NCBI RefSeq assembly: GCF_003020115.1
Contig: NZ_PYFX01000007.1
Span: 248,001 to 312,000 of the forward strand
Direction of reading: 5' to 3'
Length of the DNA stretch: 64,000 bases
From: Bradyrhizobium sp. MOS002
Lineage (GTDB): Bacteria > Pseudomonadota > Alphaproteobacteria > Rhizobiales > Xanthobacteraceae
Below, one piece after another: positions 49,397-57,225 of this stretch (position 1 is its first letter; each line of letters starts with the position of its first letter). The translations under genes and the position numbers were made by a program. A model generated the notes under the pieces. That model had not been told where the DNA came from and ran no database searches. It was given only the letters and a program-made list of their open reading frames with translations.

Positions 49397-50299
49397 TTGA
49401 AACTTCTGAAGGTGCTCAAACTTCGCGGCTGGTTGCTGGTGGGAACCGCTGCTTGTGGTGTCGTGTTGGCTGGCGCCGTCGCGACGCTCGGGTCGTCGGC
49501 CCGAGCCGGTGCTGCACTCGAAGAGCGCAAGCTGCCGATGAAGTTCGGCTGGGTCGCCTGCGAACCGAATTGCCGCGGATGGGTCAGTGCAGTCGGCATC
49601 ATCACCGCCGATACGCCCAGGGACTTCGAAGAGTTTTCCCGCGGGCGCCAACTCGGCGGCGCCACCGTGGTGCTCGATTCCAGCGGGGGTTCCGTCAACG
49701 ACGCGATCACGCTCGGCCGGCGTTTCCGCAATCTCGGACTTCTGACCACGGTCGGCATCAGCCTTCAGAACCGCAGTGGGCAGTCGGCCCGTCCGGCGGT
49801 CGCGCCTGAGGCCTATTGCGAATCCATGTGCGTGTTCCTGTTGCTGGCCGGCAAGAAGCGCTACGTGCCGGAAGCGGCCCATGTCCGGGTTCATCAGATC
49901 TGGATGGGCGATCGTGCCGACGATGCCAAGGCGGCGAGCTACAGCGCGCAGGATTTGATGATCGTGGAGCGCGACATCGGCCGGCTCGCCAAATACACGT
50001 TCGACATGGGCGGTGCCGGCGATCTGCTGTCGCTCGCGCTCAGCATCCCGCCCTGGGAAGATCTGCACGAGCTCGATGCAGGCGAGCTCAAGCTCACCAA
50101 TCTCGTGACGACGGATCTCGTGGCCGACGTGCTGCCGCATGTCGACATCTCCGCGCCGGCAATGGCGGAGCTTGCACCGAAGACCCAGGCGAGGTTCGGT
50201 GCGGAAGAACCGGAGCAGCCCGCCAAGTCGACCAAGACGGCGGAAGCCCTGGTGCCGACGGGCGGCGTGGCCACGCCGGTCGCGGCGTCGCAGAAGTAG
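49397..50299 (+). CDS. periplasmic ClpP-like (COG3904-type) protein
   Basis: A 300-residue protein with an N-terminal hydrophobic anchor or signal (LVGTAACGVVLAGAVATLG). TTG at 49397 has GAAGGG just upstream; TTG at 49373 is the other choice. The middle part is a ClpP/crotonase-like fold: VVLDSSGGSVNDAITLGRRF is the conserved oxyanion-hole strand and ESMCVFLLLAGKKRYVPEAA holds the position of the catalytic Ser, here Ser-Met-Cys. The basic C-terminal tail is disordered. A protease role is possible but unproven. Confidence 0.78.
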   Translation: MKLLKVLKLRGWLLVGTAACGVVLAGAVATLGSSARAGAALEERKLPMKFGWVACEPNCRGWVSAVGIITADTPRDFEEFSRGRQLGGATVVLDSSGGSVNDAITLGRRFRNLGLLTTVGISLQNRSGQSARPAVAPEAYCESMCVFLLLAGKKRYVPEAAHVRVHQIWMGDRADDAKAASYSAQDLMIVERDIGRLAKYTFDMGGAGDLLSLALSIPPWEDLHELDAGELKLTNLVTTDLVADVLPHVDISAPAMAELAPKTQARFGAEEPEQPAKSTKTAEALVPTGGVATPVAASQK

Positions 50300-50371
50300 C
50301 CTCGAATCTCTGATCTCATTGCCGGGCCCAGCAACGAGCCCGGGATCGGCCTCCGCAATCAGCCTCCGGAC

Positions 50372-50827
50372 TCATCCTTGCGCCGTAGCCGGCTGCTTCG
50401 CCTTGGCCTCGATCTGGCCGATGGCATCGACCACGGCATCGAAGGTCAGGAGCGTCGAGGCGTGGCGCGCCTTGTAGTCGCGGACCGGCTCGAGGAACTT
50501 GATCTCTTCCCATTTGCCTTCAGGAGGCGCGCCGTTCTCCTTCAGCATCTTGCGAACAGTCTCGCGTAACTCACGGAGTTCGCTCGCAGTCGATCCGACG
50601 ATCCGACTTGCCATGATGGATGAAGAAGCCTGTCCCAGCGCGCAGGCCTTCACGTCATGGGCGAAGTCGGTAACCTTGTCGCCCTCCATCTTGAGGTCGA
50701 TCTTGACGGTCGAGCCGCACAGCTTGGAGTGGGCGGTGGCGGTGGCATCGGGATCCGGCAAGCGCCCGAGCCGCGGAATATTCCCGGCCAGTTCGATGAT
50801 CCGCTTGTTATAAATGTCGTTCAGCAT
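50372..50827 (-). CDS. NifU/IscU-like Fe-S scaffold protein
   Basis: A 151-residue scaffold of the SufU/IscU fold. Two of the three usual cluster ligands are present: Cys37 in KLCGSTV and Cys62 in KACALGQASSS. The third, normally Cys in a RxxC-x-L segment near residue 120, is replaced (ARHASTLLTFDA). The protein may therefore be a scaffold variant using another ligand. It is divergent from folE, a pairing common in alphaproteobacteria. Confidence 0.85.
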   Translation of the reverse strand: MLNDIYNKRIIELAGNIPRLGRLPDPDATATAHSKLCGSTVKIDLKMEGDKVTDFAHDVKACALGQASSSIMASRIVGSTASELRELRETVRKMLKENGAPPEGKWEEIKFLEPVRDYKARHASTLLTFDAVVDAIGQIEAKAKQPATAQG

Positions 50828-51057
50828 GTGATGGAGTCCAGCAGGATCGGCCTTGGCGTGCGCCGTCCACGGCCCTATATAGGGTCGGAACTGGCGGAAA
50901 AACAGTCCAGCGCAGTAGCAGTGGTGTGATCCAGAACCGTGCTGCCGGCGTTATAGTTGCAGACCTTTTCGCCAAAACTGTTCTCTCAGGCGTCCGGCGG
51001 TTCGCCGCCCCGTCTGCCGGTGACACTCCGGCCGCAAGGCCGTCGAACGGAGTAGAC

Positions 51058-51750
51058 ATGGACGCTACCATCAAATCCATCCGCCCCAACAAGCCCTCCG
51101 ACCGGCAGCCCGACAGCCGCCCGGCGGAGCTTGATCCTTCCGAATTCCTCGCCGCCGCCGTCCGTGCCGACCAGCCGCGCCCTGCGCGCGCCGAGGCCGA
51201 GCAGGCGGTGAAGACGCTGCTCGCCTATATCGGCGAGAACACCAACCGCGAGGGCTTGCTCGACACGCCGCGCCGCGTGGTCGAGGCTTTCGACGAACTC
51301 TATCAGGGCTACCACCAGTGCCCGGCCGAGGTGCTCGATCGTACCTTCGGCGAGACCGCCGGCTATGATGATTTCGTCCTTGTGCGCGACATCGAGTTCA
51401 CCTCGCAATGCGAGCATCACATGATGCCGTTCTACGGCAAGGCGCACATCGCCTACACGCCGGTGGAACGCGTGGTCGGCCTGTCGAAGCTTGCGCGCCT
51501 CACCGACATCTTCGCCCGCCGGCTCCAGACCCAGGAGCACATGACCGCGCAGATCGCGGCGGCGATCGACGAGAGCCTCAAGCCGCGCGGCGTTGCCGTG
51601 CTGATCGAGGCCGAGCATACCTGCATGTCGGTGCGAGGCGTCGCCAAACATGGCGCCTCCACCTTCACCAGCCGCTTCACCGGCATGTTCCGCGACAATC
51701 CGGCGGAGCAGGCTCGTTTTCTGTCCCTGGTGCGAGGCCTGCAGCGCTGA
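51058..51750 (+). CDS. folE: GTP cyclohydrolase I
   Basis: A 230-residue enzyme that converts GTP to 7,8-dihydroneopterin triphosphate for folate synthesis. ATG at 51058; the N-terminal 40 residues are disordered. Zinc ligands are in SQCEHHMMPFYG and AEHTCMSVRG, and ENTNREGLLDTPRRVVEAF is the conserved N-terminal helix. It stands between the divergent Fe-S scaffold gene and hisI. Confidence 0.97.
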   Translation: MDATIKSIRPNKPSDRQPDSRPAELDPSEFLAAAVRADQPRPARAEAEQAVKTLLAYIGENTNREGLLDTPRRVVEAFDELYQGYHQCPAEVLDRTFGETAGYDDFVLVRDIEFTSQCEHHMMPFYGKAHIAYTPVERVVGLSKLARLTDIFARRLQTQEHMTAQIAAAIDESLKPRGVAVLIEAEHTCMSVRGVAKHGASTFTSRFTGMFRDNPAEQARFLSLVRGLQR

Positions 51751-51777
51751 CCTCGCGAACTGACCGGCGAGGGCGTT

Positions 51778-52200
51778 GTGTCCGCTCACTCCCATGAGAC
51801 CGAGGAAGGTCTCGCCTTCCTTCCCAGATTCGACGCGGCCGGTCTCGTGACGGTCGTCGCGACCGACGTCGCCACCGGCGACGTGCTGATGGTCGCGCAC
51901 ATGAATGACGAGGCGCTGCGCAAGACCATCGCGACCGGCGAGGCCTGGTACTTCAGCCGCTCGCGCAATGCCTTGTGGCGAAAAGGTGAGACCTCGGGTC
52001 AAACCCAGCGCGTGGTGGAGATCCGCACCGATTGCGATCAGGATGCGGTCTGGATCCGCGTCGAGCAGATCGGCGCGGCGTGTCACACCGGTCGCCGCTC
52101 CTGCTTCTACCGCAAGGTCGAGGCCGAAGACGGCGGCGCCAGGCTCGTCTTCGTCGATGCGGACAGGCTGTTCGATCCGGACGCGGTGTACAAGAAGTAG
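51778..52200 (+). CDS. hisI: phosphoribosyl-AMP cyclohydrolase
   Basis: A 140-residue histidine biosynthesis enzyme (third step, opening the AMP ring). GTG at 51778. Family motifs VAHMNDEALRKT, YFSRSRNALWRKGETSGQTQ and DCDQDAVWIRVEQIGAACHT give the metal-binding Asp-Cys-Asp and Cys residues. No HisE fusion. It follows folE after 27 bp, so the two may be co-transcribed. Confidence 0.95.
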   Translation: MSAHSHETEEGLAFLPRFDAAGLVTVVATDVATGDVLMVAHMNDEALRKTIATGEAWYFSRSRNALWRKGETSGQTQRVVEIRTDCDQDAVWIRVEQIGAACHTGRRSCFYRKVEAEDGGARLVFVDADRLFDPDAVYKK

Positions 52201-52326
52201 CCCTGCCGTCACGCGGAGGGCGGGCGGCGGAATTAACCCCGAATTAACCATACCTGTCCCACGGTGAGAGGACAGGGCGCCGAGTTGCCGGCGCCATTCA
52301 ACGCCGCGCGGGGCGGGCACTTCATC

Positions 52327-53364
52327 ATGTCGGTCGACAATTCCAGTGCCTCTCAGACGGCGGTTCTCGATCCGTCGCGGGCACGCGTCGCCGGTGCGAT
52401 CAAGCAGGCCTCGAACGTCGCCGGCGTCAGCTTCCAATACATGCTGACCACCGCCAAAATGGAATCGGATTTCGATCCCACGGCAGGGGCGACTACGTCA
52501 TCCGCGCATGGGCTCTACCAGTTCATCGACCAGACCTGGCTCGGCACGGTGAAGGAAGCGGGCACCCAGCTCGGCTTTGGCAACTATTCCGACGCCATCA
52601 CCAAGACGTCGTCGGGCACCTACACCGTCGATGATCCCGCGATGAAGCGGTCGATCATGAAGCTGCGCGACGATCCGGAGGCCGCCTCCAGCATGGCGGC
52701 TGCGCTGACGCAGTCGAACAGCTTCAAGCTCACCGGCCTGCTCGGCCGCAGGCCGTCCGACAGCGAGCTCTATATGGCGCATTTCATGGGCGTCGGCGGC
52801 GCCGCGAAACTGATCGCCAATGCCGAGGACAATCCGCAAGCGGTCGGCGCGCGGTTGTTTCCCAATGCGGCGTCCGCCAATCGCTCGATCTTCTACGCCA
52901 AAGACGGCCGCGCGCGCAGCGTCTCCGAGGTCTATTCGGTGCTGGATGCGCGCTACGCCAGCGCCGCAAATTCGAAAACAACCCGTAGCGCGATGGCGAT
53001 GTATGGCGGCACGCCATCCACCACGCAGGTCGCGAGCGCCAACGGCGTACAGCCTGGCGCGCCGCTGATCGACAATGCCGCGTATCTCCAGACCTTTCCG
53101 AACACACGCGCGGTGACGCCGGTCAGCGCGACAGCGCCAACGACGGTCGCGGACAATGCACCGATCACGCCGGTGTTTCGCTCGATCTATCAGCCCGGCG
53201 ACACCACCCAGCCGGTCTCGACGACCGTGCAGAAATTGTGGGGCAACAATGCCTCGCTCACCTCGGTCGCACCCGCGACCTCGGTCGCACCCGCGACGCC
53301 CGACGTTCGGCCGCCGCAGCCGCTTGATCTCTTCAGCGATCGCAGCGGCACGTTCTCGAGCTAA
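52327..53364 (+). CDS. lytic transglycosylase domain-containing protein
   Basis: A 345-residue muramidase-type protein that cleaves peptidoglycan. The transglycosylase fold has the catalytic Glu in AKMESDFDP followed by AHGLYQFIDQTWL. There is no clear signal peptide, so export might use another route, for example a flagellar or type III-like pathway. The C-terminal third is Pro/Thr/Ala-rich and holds a short tandem duplication (TSVAPA twice). Confidence 0.82.
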   Translation: MSVDNSSASQTAVLDPSRARVAGAIKQASNVAGVSFQYMLTTAKMESDFDPTAGATTSSAHGLYQFIDQTWLGTVKEAGTQLGFGNYSDAITKTSSGTYTVDDPAMKRSIMKLRDDPEAASSMAAALTQSNSFKLTGLLGRRPSDSELYMAHFMGVGGAAKLIANAEDNPQAVGARLFPNAASANRSIFYAKDGRARSVSEVYSVLDARYASAANSKTTRSAMAMYGGTPSTTQVASANGVQPGAPLIDNAAYLQTFPNTRAVTPVSATAPTTVADNAPITPVFRSIYQPGDTTQPVSTTVQKLWGNNASLTSVAPATSVAPATPDVRPPQPLDLFSDRSGTFSS

Positions 53365-53385
53365 TTCGCTGCCTAACTCTCGCTC

Positions 53386-53518
53386 GTGTCCCGGACGCGC
53401 TGCAGCGTGTAACGCTGCTGCGCAGAGCCGGGACCCACGCCCGCAGCAAATTCGTTCGTCAAGATGAGCCCCGGCTCAGCAGCACATCACTGCGTGCTGC
53501 GCTGCGTCCGGGGCACGC
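53386..53518. repeat. dispersed palindromic repeat, family C
   Basis: GTCCCGGACGCGCTGCAGCG at the left faces GCTGCGCTGCGTCCGGGGCA at the right with internal inverted arms (GAGCCGGGACC and GCCCCGGCTC). I recognise this type from Bradyrhizobium intergenic regions. It lies in the 297-bp gap before the DUF2336 gene; the rest of the gap is AT-richer and probably holds the promoter. Confidence 0.75.
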
Positions 53519-53661
53519 ACCTTGGGTGCCGTTGCCCCTTAACAAAACGTCAATAAAACCAGCCAGTTATGGTGAACGCTTTGTTAAGCGTCGTGGTTTA
53601 TTTTGTGTTGCAGGTGACAAGCCGTCACCGCTTCGTCTTCGTTGCGTAAGCCGGAAGCACC

Positions 53662-54837
53662 ATGATTGTTCGGCAGTTCATCAACTGGATCAGGACGGCG
53701 CCCGCTGGCGAGCGGGCCGAGGCTACGCGGGCGCTGGCCCGGGCCTGGCTGATCTCAGACCTTTCCCATGACGACCGTGTTGCCGCCGAAGGCGCGCTTC
53801 TGATGCTGCTCGACGATCCCTCGCCGCTGGTGCGGCAGGCGATGGCCGAGGCGTTTGCGCGCAGCACCGAGGCGCCGGCGTCGATCGTGCGGGCGCTGTC
53901 GGCGGACCAGCCGACCGTCGCGCTGCCCGTGCTCGAACATTCTCCGTTGCTGATCGACGCCGATCTCGTCGACATCGTGGCGACCGGCAACGACGAGGTG
54001 CAGTGCGCGGTCGCGCGCCGCATCGCGCTGCCGGTATCGGTCTGCGCCGCCATTGCCGAAGTCGGCTGCGCGGCGGCAGCGCTCGAGTTGATCGAAAATT
54101 CTCATGCCGAGCTTGCGCCGTTCTCCTGGGATCGCATCGTCGAGCGTCACGGCCATCTCGCCGCGATCCGCGAGGCGATGCTGGTGCTGGAGGATCTGCC
54201 GTCAGCCACGCGCGCTGCGCTGGTGGCAAAACTCTCGGAGACGCTGGCTCAATTCGTCGTGGCCCGGAACTGGCTGAGTGCCGACCGCGCCGAGCGCATC
54301 GCGATCGAGGCGCGCGACCGCTCCACCATGAACATCGCGGCGCGCTCGCGCGGCGAAGACATGGAAGGTCTTGTTCGGCACCTGCGCATCACCGGCCAGC
54401 TCACCGCGGGTCTCATTCTGCGCGCGCTGCTGTCGAGCAATCTCGACCTGTTCCATGCGGCGCTGGCTGAGCTCGCCGAGCTGCCGCGGGCGCGCGTGTC
54501 CTCGCTGCTGCACGATCGTGGCGGCAACAGCCTGCAGGCGCTGCTTCGCCGCGCCGGGCTTCCCGAGGCGACGTTTGCGGCCTTCCAGGTCGCCCTCGAT
54601 GCCTGCCACGAGCAAGGCTTCGTCGACAGCGACGACAATGCGGCACGGCTGCGCCGCCGCATGGTCGAGCGCGTGCTCACCCATTGCGAGACCGACCGCG
54701 GCGCGACCGAGCCGCTGATGGTCCTGCTGCGCCGCTTCGCCACCGAATCCGCGCGCGAAGAGGCGAGGCTGTTCTGCGACGAGCTGGTCGCGGACGAGGC
54801 GGTCGATCCGGTCTATGACGATCTGATTGCGGCGTAG
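53662..54837 (+). CDS. DUF2336 domain-containing protein
   Basis: A 391-residue all-helical protein made of HEAT-like repeats (ERAEATRALARAWLIS, VRQAMAEAFARS and others), which is the pattern of DUF2336. These proteins are frequent in alphaproteobacteria near signalling genes. Here an Hpt protein and a response regulator follow on the opposite strand. Function is unknown; a protein-protein scaffold is inferred. Confidence 0.82.
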   Translation: MIVRQFINWIRTAPAGERAEATRALARAWLISDLSHDDRVAAEGALLMLLDDPSPLVRQAMAEAFARSTEAPASIVRALSADQPTVALPVLEHSPLLIDADLVDIVATGNDEVQCAVARRIALPVSVCAAIAEVGCAAAALELIENSHAELAPFSWDRIVERHGHLAAIREAMLVLEDLPSATRAALVAKLSETLAQFVVARNWLSADRAERIAIEARDRSTMNIAARSRGEDMEGLVRHLRITGQLTAGLILRALLSSNLDLFHAALAELAELPRARVSSLLHDRGGNSLQALLRRAGLPEATFAAFQVALDACHEQGFVDSDDNAARLRRRMVERVLTHCETDRGATEPLMVLLRRFATESAREEARLFCDELVADEAVDPVYDDLIAA

Positions 54838-54858
54838 TTCGAGGCCGACCCCGCACTC

Positions 54859-54937
54859 CGTCATGCGAGCGCAGCGAAGCAATCCAGAATCCCTCCGCGG
54901 GAACAGTCTGAATTGCTTCGCTGCGCTTGCAGTGACG
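54859..54937. repeat. dispersed palindromic repeat, family B copy 2
   Basis: CGTCATGCGAGCGCAGCGAA pairs with TTCGCTGCGCTTGCAGTGACG, with the inner arms AATCCAGA and TCTGAATT. It sits between the convergent DUF2336 and Hpt genes and may form a shared terminator-like structure. Confidence 0.8.
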
Positions 54938-54946
54938 AGAGGAGAA

Positions 54947-55525
54947 CTACCCCGCCGGCGCGATGCTCGGCGCCAGGATCACCTCGAGATGCTCGGGGCG
55001 ATCGCGGTTGACGTCGGCGAGATAGTCGTCGGCGACCTTGCGCAGGCGCCGGCTGAGCTCGGCGGAGACGCTGATGCTGTCGAGCTTGGTGTTCTCGTGC
55101 ACGATGGCGAGGATGGCGTTGATGTGGTGCGTGAACAGCTCGGCCGGCACCTTTTCGAGATCGGGCGCGTGCTCGATGACGCGGCACAGGCTCTCGGCTA
55201 CGCCCGCTGCCGCCGGATAGCCGAAGGTCGCGGCATCGCCCTTGATGTCGTGCGCGGCGCGAAACAACTCGTCGCGTCTGTCCTTGGTGAAGCCGCCGTG
55301 CCGGATGGCGACGTAGGCGGCCGACAGCCGGTTGATCTCGGTCGCCATCCAGTCCTTGAACTCGCCGGCGAGGCCCGCGAGCGCCTGTTCGGCGCGGCCG
55401 ACCGGATCGTCCATGTCCTTCTCTTCGACGCGGCGCAGGACCGACCGCAGCGGGTTGGGCTGCGTGATGATTTGATGCGTGGCGAAGGCCGTGATCTCGA
55501 TGTCTCTTGCGCTGTTCTTCGCCAT
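54947..55525 (-). CDS. Hpt (histidine phosphotransfer) domain protein
   Basis: A 192-residue helical protein. The phosphorylatable His is in RAAHDIKGDAATFGYP, the standard HxxKGxAxxxG motif with one change. About 60 residues before it and 60 after make a full four-helix bundle. It would relay phosphate between a hybrid kinase and a response regulator; the response regulator gene follows upstream on the same strand, 31 bp away. No kinase is in the window. Confidence 0.88.
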   Translation of the reverse strand: MAKNSARDIEITAFATHQIITQPNPLRSVLRRVEEKDMDDPVGRAEQALAGLAGEFKDWMATEINRLSAAYVAIRHGGFTKDRRDELFRAAHDIKGDAATFGYPAAAGVAESLCRVIEHAPDLEKVPAELFTHHINAILAIVHENTKLDSISVSAELSRRLRKVADDYLADVNRDRPEHLEVILAPSIAPAG

Positions 55526-55556
55526 GATATCGGCCTCGATCGTGAGAGACGTTGCG

Positions 55557-56102
55557 CTAGATGGAGGAGCGGGCCTTGTCGAGCAGCGAGGGCTGCTGCA
55601 GCACCTCGTGCTTTTCGCCGACGCGGCGCTCGGGGCCCATATAGGCGGAGTTGATGTTGCGGCGGCGGTCGGGGCCGAAATAGGTCTTGGTCTTGATGAA
55701 GGGGCGGGGACTGGCGACCACGTTGAGGATGCGCTGGTAGAGCCCCTTGGCTGAGATCGGTTTGGCCAGGAATTCGGTGACGCCGGCGTCGCGCGCCACC
55801 GTGACGCGGCGCTTCTCGGAATGACCGGTCAGCATGATGATCGGCGCGTAGGGATTGCCCTTGGATTCCGGCTGCCGGATCATCTGTGCCAGCTCGAGCC
55901 CGTCGAAGATCGGCATCGCCCAGTCTGTGATGACGATGTCGGGCACGTAATGGCTGTACATTTCCAGCGCCGTGGCGCCGTCCTCGGCCTCGTAGACTTC
56001 GCGCGCGCCAAAGGAATGCAGCAGCGTCCGCAGGATGCGGCGCATGTGCGGATTGTCGTCGCAGACGAGGAAACGCAGCTTGTTGAAATCGATGCGGAAC
56101 AT
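55557..56102 (-). CDS. CheY-like response regulator
   Basis: A 181-residue regulator with one receiver domain (about 10-130). Acidic pocket CDDN, phospho-acceptor Asp in IVITDWAMP, Thr in MLTGHS and Lys in LAKPIS are all kept. The C-terminal 50 residues are a basic linker (YFGPDRRR, GPERRVG) with no DNA-binding domain. It and the Hpt gene form a likely phosphorelay pair. Confidence 0.9.
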   Translation of the reverse strand: MFRIDFNKLRFLVCDDNPHMRRILRTLLHSFGAREVYEAEDGATALEMYSHYVPDIVITDWAMPIFDGLELAQMIRQPESKGNPYAPIIMLTGHSEKRRVTVARDAGVTEFLAKPISAKGLYQRILNVVASPRPFIKTKTYFGPDRRRNINSAYMGPERRVGEKHEVLQQPSLLDKARSSI

Positions 56103-56190
56103 GGAGCCCGGGCCGGAGCGGTCAACTTTCGTTAACCATATCTCGCCGGGGGTTAATGAACGGTTGCGATCGGCAGTCCGGCGAGGAGGC

Positions 56191-56970
56191 TCAGGAGCCG
56201 AACTGTTCGCGCAAGATCCGCTCTTCCAGGCTGTGACCGGGGTCGAACAGCATGCGCATCGAGATGGTCCTGTCGGACAGCACCTCGACGCGGCGGACGT
56301 CGCGCACCTCGTCGTGGTCGGCGACCGCCGCCACGGGGCGCTTGTCGCCCTCCAGCACCTCGATCACGACATAAGCCGTGTTCGGCAGCAGTGCGCCGCG
56401 CCAGCGTCGCGGGCGGAAGGCGCTGATCGGCGTCAGCGCCAGGAGCGCGGCGTTGATCGGCAGGATCGGTCCCTGGGCGGACAGATTGTAGGCGGTCGAG
56501 CCGGCCGGCGTTGCCACCATGATGCCGTCGGCGATCAGCTCGGACATGCGCTCGCGCTCGTCGATCAGGATCCGCAGGCGCGCGGCCTGGTAGGTCTGCC
56601 GGAACAGGGCGACCTCGTTGATGGCGTGATGCAGGTGAACGCGGTCGTTGGCGTCGGTCGCGCGCATCAGGAGCGGGTGGATCTCGGATTCCTGCGCCGC
56701 CTCGAGACGAGCCCGAAGATCGACGGTCGAGTACTCGTTCATCAGGAAGCCGACGGTGCCGCGGTGCATGCCGTAGATCGGCTTGCCCGTATGCATGTGC
56801 TGATGCAGCGTCTGGAGCATGAGCCCGTCGCCGCCGAGTGCGACCACGATGTCGGCGTCCTTCGGATCGCAATTGCCGAAGTCCCTGGTGAGCTGGCCGA
56901 AGGCGGCTTGCGCCTCGCTGCTGGGGCTGGCGACGAAGGCGATCCGGTCGTATCGCGCTGGCTTGGTCAT
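56191..56970 (-). CDS. nadK: NAD kinase
   Basis: A 259-residue ATP-dependent NAD kinase that makes NADP. ATG at 56970. The signature GGDG is in VVALGGDGLMLQTLH, with NEY and TAYNLSAQGPILPI as the NAD and ATP site elements. It is complete. An intergenic gap of 88 bp separates it from the response regulator gene downstream. Confidence 0.93.
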   Translation of the reverse strand: MTKPARYDRIAFVASPSSEAQAAFGQLTRDFGNCDPKDADIVVALGGDGLMLQTLHQHMHTGKPIYGMHRGTVGFLMNEYSTVDLRARLEAAQESEIHPLLMRATDANDRVHLHHAINEVALFRQTYQAARLRILIDERERMSELIADGIMVATPAGSTAYNLSAQGPILPINAALLALTPISAFRPRRWRGALLPNTAYVVIEVLEGDKRPVAAVADHDEVRDVRRVEVLSDRTISMRMLFDPGHSLEERILREQFGS

Positions 56971-57225
56971 GGCTTCCGGGCAGGGCCGCTGGCTGGAGAA
57001 AGTTCCGCCGGGCTCGTCTAACGATCTCGACCTCGATTGTCGAGGATGACCGCCCGTCACAGCAGACCGGCAACTGCCCATCCCGATTTGAGGACGAAAC
57101 CGGGTCGATTTGCGTCCAACCGGGCTCGTCAGGCACCGTTGTGGCCATGATCCCCCAAACCGTCGCAATTCCGCGCTAGCCTTGCGGTCCGCACCGGTGG
57201 TCGTCGCCGGGCAGGGAGAACGATC

